64,000 nucleotides of DNA. Origin: Vinca minor. Its lineage: Eukaryota > Streptophyta > Magnoliopsida > Gentianales > Apocynaceae. This document shows positions 33,954-45,200 of the stretch, in pieces; position 1 is the stretch's first letter; each line of letters starts with the position of its first letter. The position numbers and the translations under genes are program-made. Location of the stretch: assembly GCA_026122235.1 (NCBI GenBank), contig JAOCZM010000037.1, positions 1,364,001 to 1,428,000 on the forward strand. The letters are read 5' to 3'. The notes beneath the pieces are model-generated. The model was not told where the DNA came from, did no database searches, and saw only the letters and a list, made by a program, of their open reading frames with translations.

Positions 33954-36166
33954 TGTCACACACCGTAATCGGAATGGTGACATGGCAGTGTCTCATTGGT
34001 CTATGAAACACCAAAGCCCACAACACAAAGTTAACTAAAGGGAAATCCAATATAATATAGCAATCCAGATTATGAGTTAAGTAGCGGAATAAATGTATTA
34101 CAAGGGAAATTGTTCAACGATAGTATAATGAAATTGTTCTACGTATAAATGATTGATCTAAAATTCTCTAAGTAAAACTGGTTATGAATCACTCTTCATA
34201 ATCCCCTTCTCAAGTGCCATGATTATAGTACTACTCGTCACCTAAATCATCTGCAAAATAAGATAAAAGCGGGTGGATTGAGCTCCGGTGCTCAGCAAGG
34301 ACCAAATCATCACAAGTATAAAACACAATTAGACACTAAAGCACATTCCCGTTTCCCAAAATGCCCATTTCGAAACAACACTAAACACTACGCACCAACA
34401 TTGTAATAACACTGAGAATACACTGCATGGTATCCGTAATACACTAGACATGAACACGGAAAGAAAATAAAAGAGAATAAAATAGCACAGGGCCGCGGAC
34501 GAATGGCATGGCCGTATGCTTCGTCCGTAGGTAGTCACGGATGAATGCTTCGTCCGCAGCTTCATCCACGGTAAGTCAGTAGGTTATGCCCTTCTTCTTA
34601 TGAAATGTATGACGCTACCTAGGACGATAGGTTTGTCCGCAACCTGCGAAAATCATAAAAACAAGTGCAAAGCTTGTACACAAGTTTACTATCTTGCACC
34701 AAATCAAACCCAACCCAAAATAGAAGTTAAAAGACTTAAAACCAAGTACCAAATATGACCAAAACATGAATAAACAAGTTGAACAACAATTAAGCCAAAT
34801 AGTCATATTCTTCGCATCTAAACATCTACATAATCAAGTGTATGACAAGCACCACGCTTTGCCTACACGATACACTCCACCACAACAATGTTTAGACACT
34901 TAGAACACCACTACCGTTGTGACACTACATCCTGCAATTTGAGTTCAATCATCTAATCACGACTAATCAACAATGATTGTAACGGTCCTAGTTATAGTCT
35001 AAACTAGGACAACCCAAGAAGTTCAACACGTGGGTTCAGTATGATCCCCCGAACTAAGGGTCTAAGGATTAAGGATTCATTCTTTACATTGTATGATCAT
35101 CCCCCACCAGGGACTCCACAAAACCGTTACAGTCCCAATGATCTCCTCGTCGGGTTAATGCTCAAGAAGTTCACATTCACAAGATCACCCGGGATCTATA
35201 CAACAATATATAATCGAACGAATCCTGCTAATCAATTGATCCTAGACAAGAGCTCAAATAGAAGGCGACGACTCGGTAAACCAAAATCAAGTAGGACTAA
35301 AGCGATGATAACCAAATAGGACAACCAAAGCGTTAAACAATTAGACAAGTTCATCAATTAACCAATTAACGATCCATAAATCACAATATCACTTAACAAT
35401 ACAATTCACGTAATTTCAAGTATAATAAAACAGTAAATCAATTTGCAAATCAGATTATAAAGCATTTAGATCAAGCCCATAGAAATTACACATTAATTAA
35501 AGCGATAAAAACACAATTCATGCGTTTACTTCGTAATTCAACAGTTTATGCGATATATAATCTCCCAAACAGTTCCACGACATAAACCCAACATTATCCA
35601 TTGTTTATATATGATTCTAGGTGAAAGATTACACAAGGATGGGGTCCTAACCTCTCACCAAAGCAATTGATAACAGAAAATCCGAAATCTGCGCTACCAG
35701 TTTCGCTCACGGGGCTATAACTTTTTGCTGGGAACTCCGATTTGCGTGTCGTATGCGCTCACTCGAAGCTCTTTCGATTATCTTCAAATTGATATTCTTT
35801 AGGTCGAAAATGGACAAATGTAGCCCCCTCAACTGACTGCTCGAAGTTCTGGGCAGAAATATTTTCTCCTTCTTTCTCTCTCCAATCATGTGTTTTAGGT
35901 TTCTTGTGAGTGAAGGGAACTTCCCAAAACCCCAGCCCTCATAGAGTTTCACTTTTAATATATTACCATTTAGGTCCCTCACTTATTTCATAATTACACT
36001 CAAGACCCCACACATAGAATGTAAATGCAACACGTGTAACACATAAAAATGTCATATAGAGCATAACAATTAATTCATGGCATTAAATATAAAATGCATA
36101 ATGACATAATAAACAAATAAAAACGTAATTCACATAATTCACTTAGGCGAAAGGTCCCGGGTATCA
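33954..36166 (-). repeat. G3 5' LTR
   Basis: About 2.2 kb. On - it starts TGATACCCGGGACC (the 5' limit is uncertain by 2 bp, since a TGTGATACC reading is also possible) and ends TTACGGTGTGTGACA. It contains the leader phrase GAGTGAGCGCATACG near 35745 and the acidic micro-ORF near 34255-34190. A cluster of CGGACGAA-type repeats lies at 34490-34640. Confidence 0.85.
34191..34253 (-). other. Acidic micro-ORF, G3 LTR copy (with stops)
   Basis: On -, after TTATTTTGCAG, the frame reads DDLGDE, stop, YYNHGT, stop, EGDYEE, stop. It aligns codon by codon with the G1 and G4 copies. The second stop is a one-base change from the TGG tryptophan of the others. This copy is therefore a degenerate version. 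Confidence 0.4.
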
Positions 36167-36309
36167 CAGTTATTTTATGAGAAAATATTAGAGGGATAGA
36201 TGAATTCAATGAAATTATATCCAATTTTTTTAAAAAGTAAGACTCATAAGTTGATTTTAGGGAAGCCCCACCCTATATGGGAATAAGGCAACAGTCTAGT
36301 GGTTAGAGG

Positions 36310-36480
36310 AGAATTATTAGCCATTTTGGTCATCAAATTATTTTGGAGCAGTCACTTTCATCCTTTTTAACTTTCTTCATCCCCAAAGATTTTACGAGCA
36401 GGCATTTTTGTCTTTCCGTCAAATAATTGTCTAAAGGCTGTCAAAATTGATGACGTGTCCAAAAGGCTCTCAGATTGCCT
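36310..36480 (+). mobile_element. Mutator-like terminal inverted repeat fragment (single end)
   Basis: The segment resembles the left TIR of the element at 53490. The shared order of phrases is TTAGCCATTTTGGTCATCAA, TTTCATCCTTTTTAACTTT, ATCCCCAAA.ATTTT and CATTTTTGTCTTTCCGTC. Only one end is seen, with no partner nearby. It is probably a relic interrupted by the Copia sequence that starts near 36590. Confidence 0.5.
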
Positions 36481-36589
36481 CTCTCATGCAGGGCTAAAGA
36501 TGAAAATTTCAAAGTATACTAACTGCCTCCCTTGTAAAGCCCGCCATTCCTACTCATATTAGGCCACAGTCTCATTTTCCCTCCATAAG

Positions 36590-38298
36590 TTGTTGTGCAG
36601 CAGGTGCCACAAACAGTTGTGCAGCTAGCACCAGTTCAAGAAACACAAGAATTGCGTAGGTCTGGTAGAGTTCGTCGTCCACCTCTAGAAAAATTTGGAT
36701 TTTTCACAACAGAACATGGTGATGTTATGTTTGTGGATCACGATGAACCTTCAACCTACAAAGCAGGCAATTAATAGCCCTGATTTCGAGAAATGGCTTT
36801 GAGGCCATGAGATGCGAAATGGACTCCATGTACACAAACCAAGTCCCGGATCTTGGTTGATCCACTGAAGGGGTAACTCCCATAGGGGTGCAAATGGGTT
36901 TTTAAGATTAAAAGCCGACATGGAAGGGAATGTACAAAGCGTACGAGGGCGGCTGAGTCGCGAAAGGTTTCAAACAAATTCATGGTATTGACTATGATGA
37001 GACCTTTTCCCCTGTAGTTATGTTCAAGTCCATTCGGATTTTGCTTGCTATTGCGACTTACTATGACTACGAAATTTGGCAAATGGATGTCAAAACCGCT
37101 TTCCTTAATGGAAAACTTGATGAGGATGTGTATATGACACGGCTGAAGGTTTTGTCACTCCAGAGAATCTTTGGAAAAGTATGTAAGCTTGAGAGATCCA
37201 TTTATGGACTCAAGCGAAGCTTCTCGAAAGCTGGAACATCCGTTTTAATGATGCCGTCCAGTGAGTTTGGCTTCATTAGAAATGAGGATGAACCTTGTGT
37301 TTACAAAAAGGTTAGTGGGAGCTCAATTGTATTCTCGGGTTTTGTATGTAGATGACATACTACTCATTGGAAACGACATACCAACCTTAAAAGTCCAGTA
37401 AAGGCTTGGTTGAGTACGTGTTTCTCTATGAAAGACTTAGGCGAAGCCCGACTATATTCAGGGAGTCAAGATCTATAGAGATAGATCCAGGGAGACTCAT
37501 TGGCCTAAGTCGAGTACATATATAGACAAGGTGCTAAAGCGGTTTAGCATGCAAGAGTCTAAGAAAGGACTTTGTCCTATGGCACATGGTACTTGTTACG
37601 TCGAAGGAGCAGTGTTCTAAAACGCCCTGCCGAATTAGAACGCATGAAAGAGATTCCTTATGCTTACGCCATAGGATCCATCATGTACGCCATGATATGT
37701 ACTCGCCCTGGATGTCTCGTTTGCCTTAAGCATTACGAGCGAGATACCGATCTAATTACGGTGAACGTCACTGGATCTCGATCAAGAATATCCTCAAGTA
37801 CTTGCGAAGGACTAAGGATACATTCTTGATTTATGGAGAGGCGGATGAGCTGCGTTGTAAGTGGTTACACCGATGCTAGTTTCCAAACCGAGCAGAGATG
37901 ATTTCCGATCGCAATCCCGGGATATGTGTTTAACTTGAATGGAGGTGCTTGTGGTGGCGCAGATTCAAAGCAATCAACCATCGCAGATTCTACGACGAGG
38001 CCGAGTACATAGCGAGCTTGTGAAGCGGCTAAGGAGGCGATTTGGATCGGGAAAATTTATTTCAGACCTCGATGTGGTTCCTAGTATTGCGAACCCGATA
38101 GACCTCTATTGTGATAACAATGGGGCTATTTCCCAATCTAAGGAACCTAGATCTCACCAGAGGTCCAAACATGTACTACGGCGATTTCACCTAATCCGCG
38201 AGATTATAGAGAGAGGTGATGTGCATATATGTAGAGTAGACTCGGCAGACAATGTCGCCGATCCACTGACGAAGCCACCTGTCGCGGCAGCGACATGA
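36590..38298 (+). pseudogene. C1: Ty1/copia reverse transcriptase - RNase H remnant
   Basis: On +, broken frames give RRSGRVRRPPLEKFGFFT (the integrase-RT linker), KWVFKIK (about 36885-36915), GIDYDETFSPVVMFKSIRIL, YDYEIWQMDVKTAFLNGKLD, the catalytic loop LYVDDILLIGN (about 37338-37370) and SMKDLGEA. RNase H motifs follow: IGSIMYAMICTRPG, GYTDASFQTE, EYIA-like and KHVLRRFHLIREI, ending NVADPLTKP. At least seven frameshifts or stops are needed to read through. Sequence upstream of the linker (gag, protease, integrase) and the 5' LTR are missing. Confidence 0.88.
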
Positions 38299-38404
38299 TC
38301 GTCACACTAGCTCCATGGGTATCCGATATCCGGAGGACTGATCTTTAGAGACAGATCATTAGTATGCCACTAAAGACCATTTATTGTAATTTGGGTCTTT
38401 AGTG

Positions 38405-38417
38405 CAAGTGGGAGATT
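38405..38417 (+). promoter_or_regulatory. C1 polypurine tract
   Basis: GCAAGTGGGAGA directly precedes the 3' LTR, the usual position and form of a Copia polypurine tract. Confidence 0.75.
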
Positions 38418-38419
38418 AT

Positions 38420-40066
38420 TGTACCAGTATTTAATGTAATTTTCATTTTGATGAATAAAAGGCAATTAATTCCAGTATTATTCATTATGTTTCTGCGTTC
38501 TTAACAACATAAATAAATAATATGTCCTTAGAATAGTATTTATAATTGTTATGAGATACTATTACGAAACGTCCCCTAGTCGAACATTATTTTGGAATCT
38601 TCGAGGACAATAATAATGCGTAAGACTAGTATGTGCGATGATTGATATAAGATATCGGATCGTCACATAGGTATATATGATTAGAGAATCATTATACTTT
38701 GGGACGGGACCCGACATGAGAAACACACCATGGGTTGTTATATAATAGTCAACGAGTGTTTCTCAAAATTTTGACTCAGGGTTGTATATGAGATCCTTCG
38801 ACTTGAGGTCTCACAAGAGTTCTTGCATGGCTAGTGTTATGCTTTGATAATGTTAAACGCTATCCAGTAGTCGGGTGAGCAATAAAGGCATTTATTGGGT
38901 ATATCACGAATCTTGTTCGGGGATGAGTGGGATGCGAAAAGGATTTGTCCCTCCAATATAGCGGGAGGCGATATCTTGGGCCCCTTGATGGAGTCGACTA
39001 ATTCATGGCCATGAACAAGTGAATCGAGTATATGATATTGATGTCATTTGATTAGTCTACTCGCGAATCAAGAAACTAAAAGATTGGACAATACAAGTGT
39101 GACTTTTTCCATGACTTGTGTTCAATCTAGATATCAAGGACAAAAGGATTTAACTACAAGTGTCAAATGTTGTGATTATGATAAATCACCGAGATATTTA
39201 TGAATTGGGGGGTAATGATGCGTTGCTAGATACCTCTCATTACCTGTGACATATGATGTCACGGCCAGCGTCATAGATACTCTCCCGGGTCGCACTCATA
39301 GATCAAGCTGGATTGGGCTTGTTGGAGTACATTTAATCTAAGGTGCGCCAATTCGATTGGTCGGGCCGGGATTGGATTGGGCCCCTTAGTGGGTTGGGCC
39401 GACCAATATGATTGGGCCGACCGACCCGTTTTGGACCGACCTTATGGCTGGAAAATTGGACACATATTTTCAGCTCATGTGTCTCTTATCTAGAGGTTAA
39501 AGGAGTGGAGAAAGTGGAGGAGTGGTTTCCTCCATGATCTCCCACTTTCCCCTTTATCTCTCCCCACTCTCTCTTGATAGACTAAGGGAAAAATACTGAT
39601 TTTTCCCATTGATTTTTAATCAGTTTTTCTCCAGCTTTTGAAGCTTAGAGAGAAGAGAGAAAAGTGAGTTTTTAGAGAGAAAAGAAAAGATAGATTTCTA
39701 GACTTGTTTTCTAGCTTTTTGCTAATAGGAAAGAAGTTAGAAATCCTGTATCTTATTCTTCTGATAAGGTCTGAAATACATACTCCATTGAAGAGTGTCT
39801 TCAAAGCTTCTACAAGGCGTTGGCTAGCACCAAGCAGTAGAAGACCATCCCCGGAAGATCGAGTGGATACTGGGAGAGACGGAGCCTGCATTGTGGTGTT
39901 CCGTTCGTGAAAACATACCGCTGAAAGCGTTTCAGCCATTCTAGCATCAATATAAGGTAAAACACTATCCCATAGTCGTAGGTTCTTACTCGTGGAAGAT
40001 CCTAGTAGAGGCGGGTCAAGTTTTATTCCGCTGCGCATTTATGTGTGACCCGGTTATTCCTCTAAC
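38420..40066 (+). repeat. C1 3' LTR (Copia)
   Basis: About 1.65 kb, TGTACCAGTATTTAATG to CCTCTAACA. A hairpin GAGAAACAC/GTGTTTCTC lies at 38718-38764, the block TTTGTCCCTCC...GATATCTTGGGCCCCT at 38944-38994, and a terminal hairpin CGGGTCA/TGACCCG at 40012-40052. The 39320-39445 segment is rich in GGGCCGACC-type repeats. It is followed by TATAT; the partner target duplication is not available because the 5' side is lost. Confidence 0.85.
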
Positions 40067-41413
40067 ATATATAACCAAAAAACTTATGTCTTTTCATAAT
40101 AGAGTTTATTTATGTTTAAAAACATAAATAAATACGATCTGCAAATACGCTTCATCTTCTTTAGTTTCAATTTTGCATTCAAACTGATGTTTTGAATGCA
40201 GAAGCTTTGGATTTTTCTTCTTCTTATAATTATTCAATCTACCGTTAAAAGGGCGTATCAAGATTTCAGCACCAAATATCGATAGATTTACTTTTGTTAT
40301 TTGCTCAATAACTTTATGCGTATACAAAATTAATACTTTTAATTTTTTTATCAGATTCGAGGGCTTCGTCAAAGTATTGTGGATTCATAGAAGTGTTGAA
40401 ACAAATAAACTGAATAACGAAGCATATTAATACATGAGAAGACTTTTCAAAAGCTCCAAATATTTGGTGCAATAATTTAGGCGTAGAAGAATTTAGAAAT
40501 TATATACTGAATTTCTATTTGTTTATAAAAATGGAGTGGACATATCCTATCTTTCTAATGTAAACATGAAAATAAGGTTATAATTTCTTGGAATCCTTTA
40601 ACATGAGTTATGTGCTGCAATTGTATGTATTATTTTGGCAAATGAATAGTTTCTTATATGTTTTGTAAATCAACTGTACAACTTGTGTTTATTTTGTTTT
40701 AGTCCACTGAAAATCCTTCTCAAATAAATGTCTCCACATTGTAAAATAGGAAAAATAAATAGAAAAAAATGAAGAGATGTAGATAAAACTCTTACATTTA
40801 GACTATGCATTTCAAGGGAAAATGGGAGAATACAATAGCCCAATTTTTTTGAAATGTGAAAGATTTTATGAAATCATTAAAATAAAAAGTTCATGTTCAA
40901 TAAAACCTATATATAGTAATACTCTATATAAGAATAAACTACTTATAGTAATAAAAAATTATGGTCTCAATTCGGGACCAGTTATAAATAACAATAACCT
41001 CTACATTATAATATTTCATATTTTTTTAGGACCATCCTTAAGAAATTTACCTTCATATAGTAATAATTTTTTTTAAAATATATTTATATATCTATATAAA
41101 ATATCCAGAATTATTTAATTATGCTACATTAAAATTAAGATGATATAAAATACTTATCTAAAGTTATCTGTGACAATGACATAATTTCCAACCGGGGTTG
41201 GTTTCTTCTATTTTGGGCAACTCGACATGAATACTTTCAGTGATTTGAGTTCGTTTTTTTTTTAGATTCCATAACTTGTTTGAAGTAGAAAATGTATGAT
41301 TTGAAATGATAATGAAATTTATGATTATACTAGCATTTATATGCGTATAATAAAAAGAAAACAAATGTAAAGACATTTCAAAGATACAACATACATGAGT
41401 GAATATTTTAAAT

Positions 41414-41481
<68 letters not shown>

Positions 41482-41930
41482 CATTTTCTATATATTGTAT
41501 GTAGATGAATGAATCTTTTAAATTTAATATATATACACAATTTACATGCATGATATACGTATATTTGTTTTTTTCTAAAACTCATTAATCTTATATATCT
41601 TTTAAATTCATATTTTTTTTTAAATATGAAGGACACATTTCAAGTGGGATATAATGTATATATTAGTTATTTTTTTAAAATTCTAATTTTCATGTGTAAT
41701 CCTCTATTTAAGAATAACCTCCTTATAGTAATATTTTTTTTTCAGTCCAATAATATTACTGTATAGATATTTTACTGTATATTATCTCGCAATATTCCCG
41801 TGCAACGCACAAGTCTATAACCTAGTATATTCTAAAATTTAGAAACAAAAAAACAAAACAATGATAATGGTTAACCTTAAAAAAGAAAAAGAAAAAAGAG
41901 AGGTGGTGGTTAATAATTACAAATAATATC
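40067..41930. other. AT-rich intergenic sequence upstream of the GABA transaminase gene
   Basis: No gene is supported. 40895-41060 and 41695-41800 share phrases such as AACCTC(T/C)...ATAGTAATA and TCTATATAAGAATAA / TCTATTTAAGAATAA in a fashion seen in degenerate AT-rich MITE-like repeats, but the boundaries cannot be fixed. A composite microsatellite is annotated separately. Confidence 0.45.
41415..41479. repeat. Composite (CA)n(TA)n microsatellite
   Basis: About 15 CA units are followed by about 17 AT units, a typical polymorphic plant dinucleotide repeat. Confidence 0.95.
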
Positions 41931-41938
41931 GTATATAC

Positions 41939-41945
41939 TATAAAA
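41939..41945 (+). promoter_or_regulatory. Candidate TATA box of the GABA transaminase gene
   Basis: TATAAAA lies about 350 bp upstream of the start codon. If used, transcription would start near 41970 and the leader would be about 320 nt. This is a positional guess only; the region is AT-rich and other TATA-like sites exist. Confidence 0.35.
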
Positions 41946-42291
41946 GCACGAGGTACAAATGGAGGCAAAAATTTTTCTGTCCCATCATTTTCCTCAGTCA
42001 ATTACAATTTACTCTTGTATATGTAATTGATAAAAATATTTATATAGTAAATTTTGATTAGTTAGGGATAGAGATGGGGATATGAATGGGAGAGAGAATT
42101 TTCACCCACAAATGGAACCGTGTATAATCTTCTTTCTCTTGTAGCAAAAAAAAAAAAAAATTCCAAATCTTCCCAGTTTCCATCACTCCCAATCGCAATT
42201 TCACGTGTATCCAATAATATAAAACCTTTTTTCACCCATTTCTTCTTCAATTTCACTTCTTCTATTTCTTTGCAAGAGAAGAGTGGCTAAT

Positions 42292-45200
42292 ATGATGAAT
42301 CATCTTCTTGGATCCACTCTCAGAAATGTACAGCTTTACAGCTTTCTATAATTTTTTTTTTATGCTTTGTATTTGATTTTCTTTTTCGGGTTGGATCAAT
42401 AGAAATGGTTATGATTTTGTGATCAGAAACGAAAAGGGTCATGTGCTTTTCCAATTCTTGTCATGATATAAACTTTCATTTGGGTTCTGAAAAATTGAAG
42501 ATTGAATGGGTTTTCTTTCTGGATTTAGCCTAATTTGATGATTATGGGTTTCCCAAGAATTAAGAATGTTGACTGATGAGTGTCAAAGATGCATGATTTT
42601 TGTTATGGTTTTGATTCTTTAACATTTTTTTGTTGGTGTTGATAAATTAATATGAGTTATATTTCATTTAAGATTTCCAAGAGGTACTGAAAATTAGTTT
42701 GTCAGATCAATATGTTTGTCCTATGAAAGAAAAGAAAAAAAGTGGTTCCGATTTGGTTCCATTGCTGTGACAACCATTTTGAAAAAAATGAATAGTTATT
42801 TCATAACTGTTCCATAACTGCCCTGCTGCTAAGATTTTGGGTTTTGAGTGTTGGAGTCAATCAGAGATTTTATTTATCACCTTGAAATCTAGTCAATTCA
42901 ACTCTTGATTCCATGTTTGAAAGAAAAGATTTCCAGGTTAAATAAGTTTAACAGGAATGCTTTTCGGTTTCACAGTTAAATTCCCGTGCAAAGTATGTTC
43001 CCGCTGTTAGCAGTTTCAAGGGGTACACCTTTCAGAGATTGTATGGTACAGAGGCATCTGCAGACACAGATAATTCAGCTGCCGCTGATAAAGGGTGATA
43101 CAAATTCCATTCACCTCGGTCATTTTTTCTTCAGTAGAACATGATTTTGCAGTATAGTAATTGAAGTGCTTGAATTTTATAGATACAAGGGGCATGAAAT
43201 GTTGGCACCGTTCACTGCTGGTTGGCAGAGTACTGATGTGAATCCTCTAATAATAGAGAGATCAGAGGTACACACGTCTTTTGTTGGACATGCTTTCCAA
43301 GTATCATGCTCATTATGTAAATGAGTCCAGTTAATTGTTGTCTTTTTGTTTACAGGGTTCCTATGTCTACGACACAAAGGGAAGAAAATATTTAGATTCG
43401 CTTGCTGGTCTATGGTGCACAGCTTTGGGTACATTCCAATTAGCTGCTAATAGTCTTCTGATTGATTTTGCAACTGATTTTTGTGAAGCAGTATAATTTC
43501 CTAGAAAACTTTCTTCGCTTGTTTTCATTGGTGTAGCAAAATCATGAAAATCTTGTATCAACAAAGTGTCAGTGGCTAATGTGGATGTGGGTGTAATCCT
43601 TGGTTCCAAGCATTCTTTTCTAAAAATCGGCTCATATTTTCGCTGAGTCATTTCAAGAACAATGTGCTAAGATCTCCGTTACGGGAATTTCAATGTAGAA
43701 ACTGGCTAAGACAAAACATGTCTAAATAATGATTGCCACAAAACACTTGATACGCTAATGCATTTCGGTTTGGACTTTGCATACATTGAGAATTTCGTAA
43801 TCATGTCCATTGAGGAAAGTAACCCTTTTCCCTATTCCAGTGAAAAATGAATTAAGAAAAGAAGACAGTAGTTCTTGTAGAATCCTTTATATACATATCC
43901 TACAGTATATTATAGGGTCCTAGTCCTAGTACTGATAAACACTCCTCCTTAGATCCATTAAAAATTTAGGGATTGAAGAAAATAAAATTTAGGTACGCTT
44001 CAATATCTGAAGTTATTTGCGCTAGATAATAATAAAATTATCTGGAACTAGAGAAACACTATCAAGTTATGGTTGGATAGTTTGGATCTCCATTAACATA
44101 GCTTTGTGTCATCAATTTTAATTGGAAAAAATCTTCCAGTTTAATAAGGTTTAAGTGTTTTTGTCATATTGCAGGGGGAAATGAACCTCGTCTTATTGAG
44201 GCTGCTACTAAACAATTAAATAGATTGCCATTTTATCATTCCTTTTGGAATCGTACCACAAAACCATCTCTGGTATGACAAATCTTCTTTCTATATTCTT
44301 ATAGCATTGGTTCATCGTTTACCGCATCTGAGGCTGAGTTTTTGTTGGAATTGTGTAGGATCTTGCAAGAGAACTCATTGACATGTTCACGGCTGCCAAG
44401 ATGTCAAAAGCCTTTTTCACAAATAGCGGTTCAGAAGCAAATGACACACAGGTCTGCTTTCTGCCAAGAACTGTTTCAATAAATTCTCCATCCATCTTCT
44501 AGTTATTAGAATTGTCTTGGCCCTTTTTAATTTTGTTTCTTTACTGTTCAACTTGTATTTGTTTTAGTTCTGATCAGATTTGAACTCTGCAAGTTTATTC
44601 TATATGATAGACAAAATTATATCAAGAACATATAGCAAGAAACCTAAGTTTGCTTCTAAGGTTGTGACCAAGACAAATAAAAAACTCTTACCTGGGCCAA
44701 CATGGTGCTAAAATTTATCTATAGTTTACTATTTGTCTGAAATTGTAATTCATGTTAAATCTTTGATGCTTGCAGGTGAAGTTAGTATGGTATTACAACA
44801 ATGCACTTGGAAGGCCGAACAAGAAGAAATTCATTGCTCGATCGAAATCGTAATTTTCTCTCCTTAATGAACTCCCTTTCTTCTTGTCTGTCACTGACTT
44901 CCTCTAATTTGTATTTGACAGATACCATGGGTCGACTCTTATTGCTGCAAGTCTTTCTGGGTAAGAGCATGCAGTATTTTCTAATGCATGGGTTCTTGTT
45001 ATTACTATCAGTTCTAATTATGTTTTTTTATTTCAACAGTCTTACTGCACTGCATCAAAAGTTTGATTTGCCAGCTCCATTTGTATTGCACACTGACTGT
45101 CCACATTATTGGCGCTTTCATCTCCCAGGTTCTCACAAGACATGTGCTTTTGTTTTATTAGTCTGTCATATTACAAGACTTGTATTTATTTATTTTTATT

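Larger units (their letters stand above)
26546..36166 (-). mobile_element. G3: Ty3/gypsy retrotransposon, 5' LTR kept, 3' end lost at an inverted junction
   Basis: On - the order is 5' LTR (36166-33954), primer-binding site (33949-33938), gag from an ATG at 33700, zinc knuckle at about 29380, protease, RT, RNase H and integrase down to about 26556. Solo LTRs S2 (31548-33094) and S1 (29863-31397) sit in gag. The element ends in the integrase at YGRKCR, where it meets the tail of G2 on the other strand; its 3' LTR is missing. Frames are broken in several places and the RT catalytic loop reads IDEIL instead of IDDIL. Confidence 0.87.

Noticed and set aside
36285..36315. tRNA-like A box (CAGTCTAGTGGTTAGAGG) as a SINE or tRNA gene
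   Set aside because: No B box, A-tail or target duplication follows; the sequence runs into the Mutator TIR.
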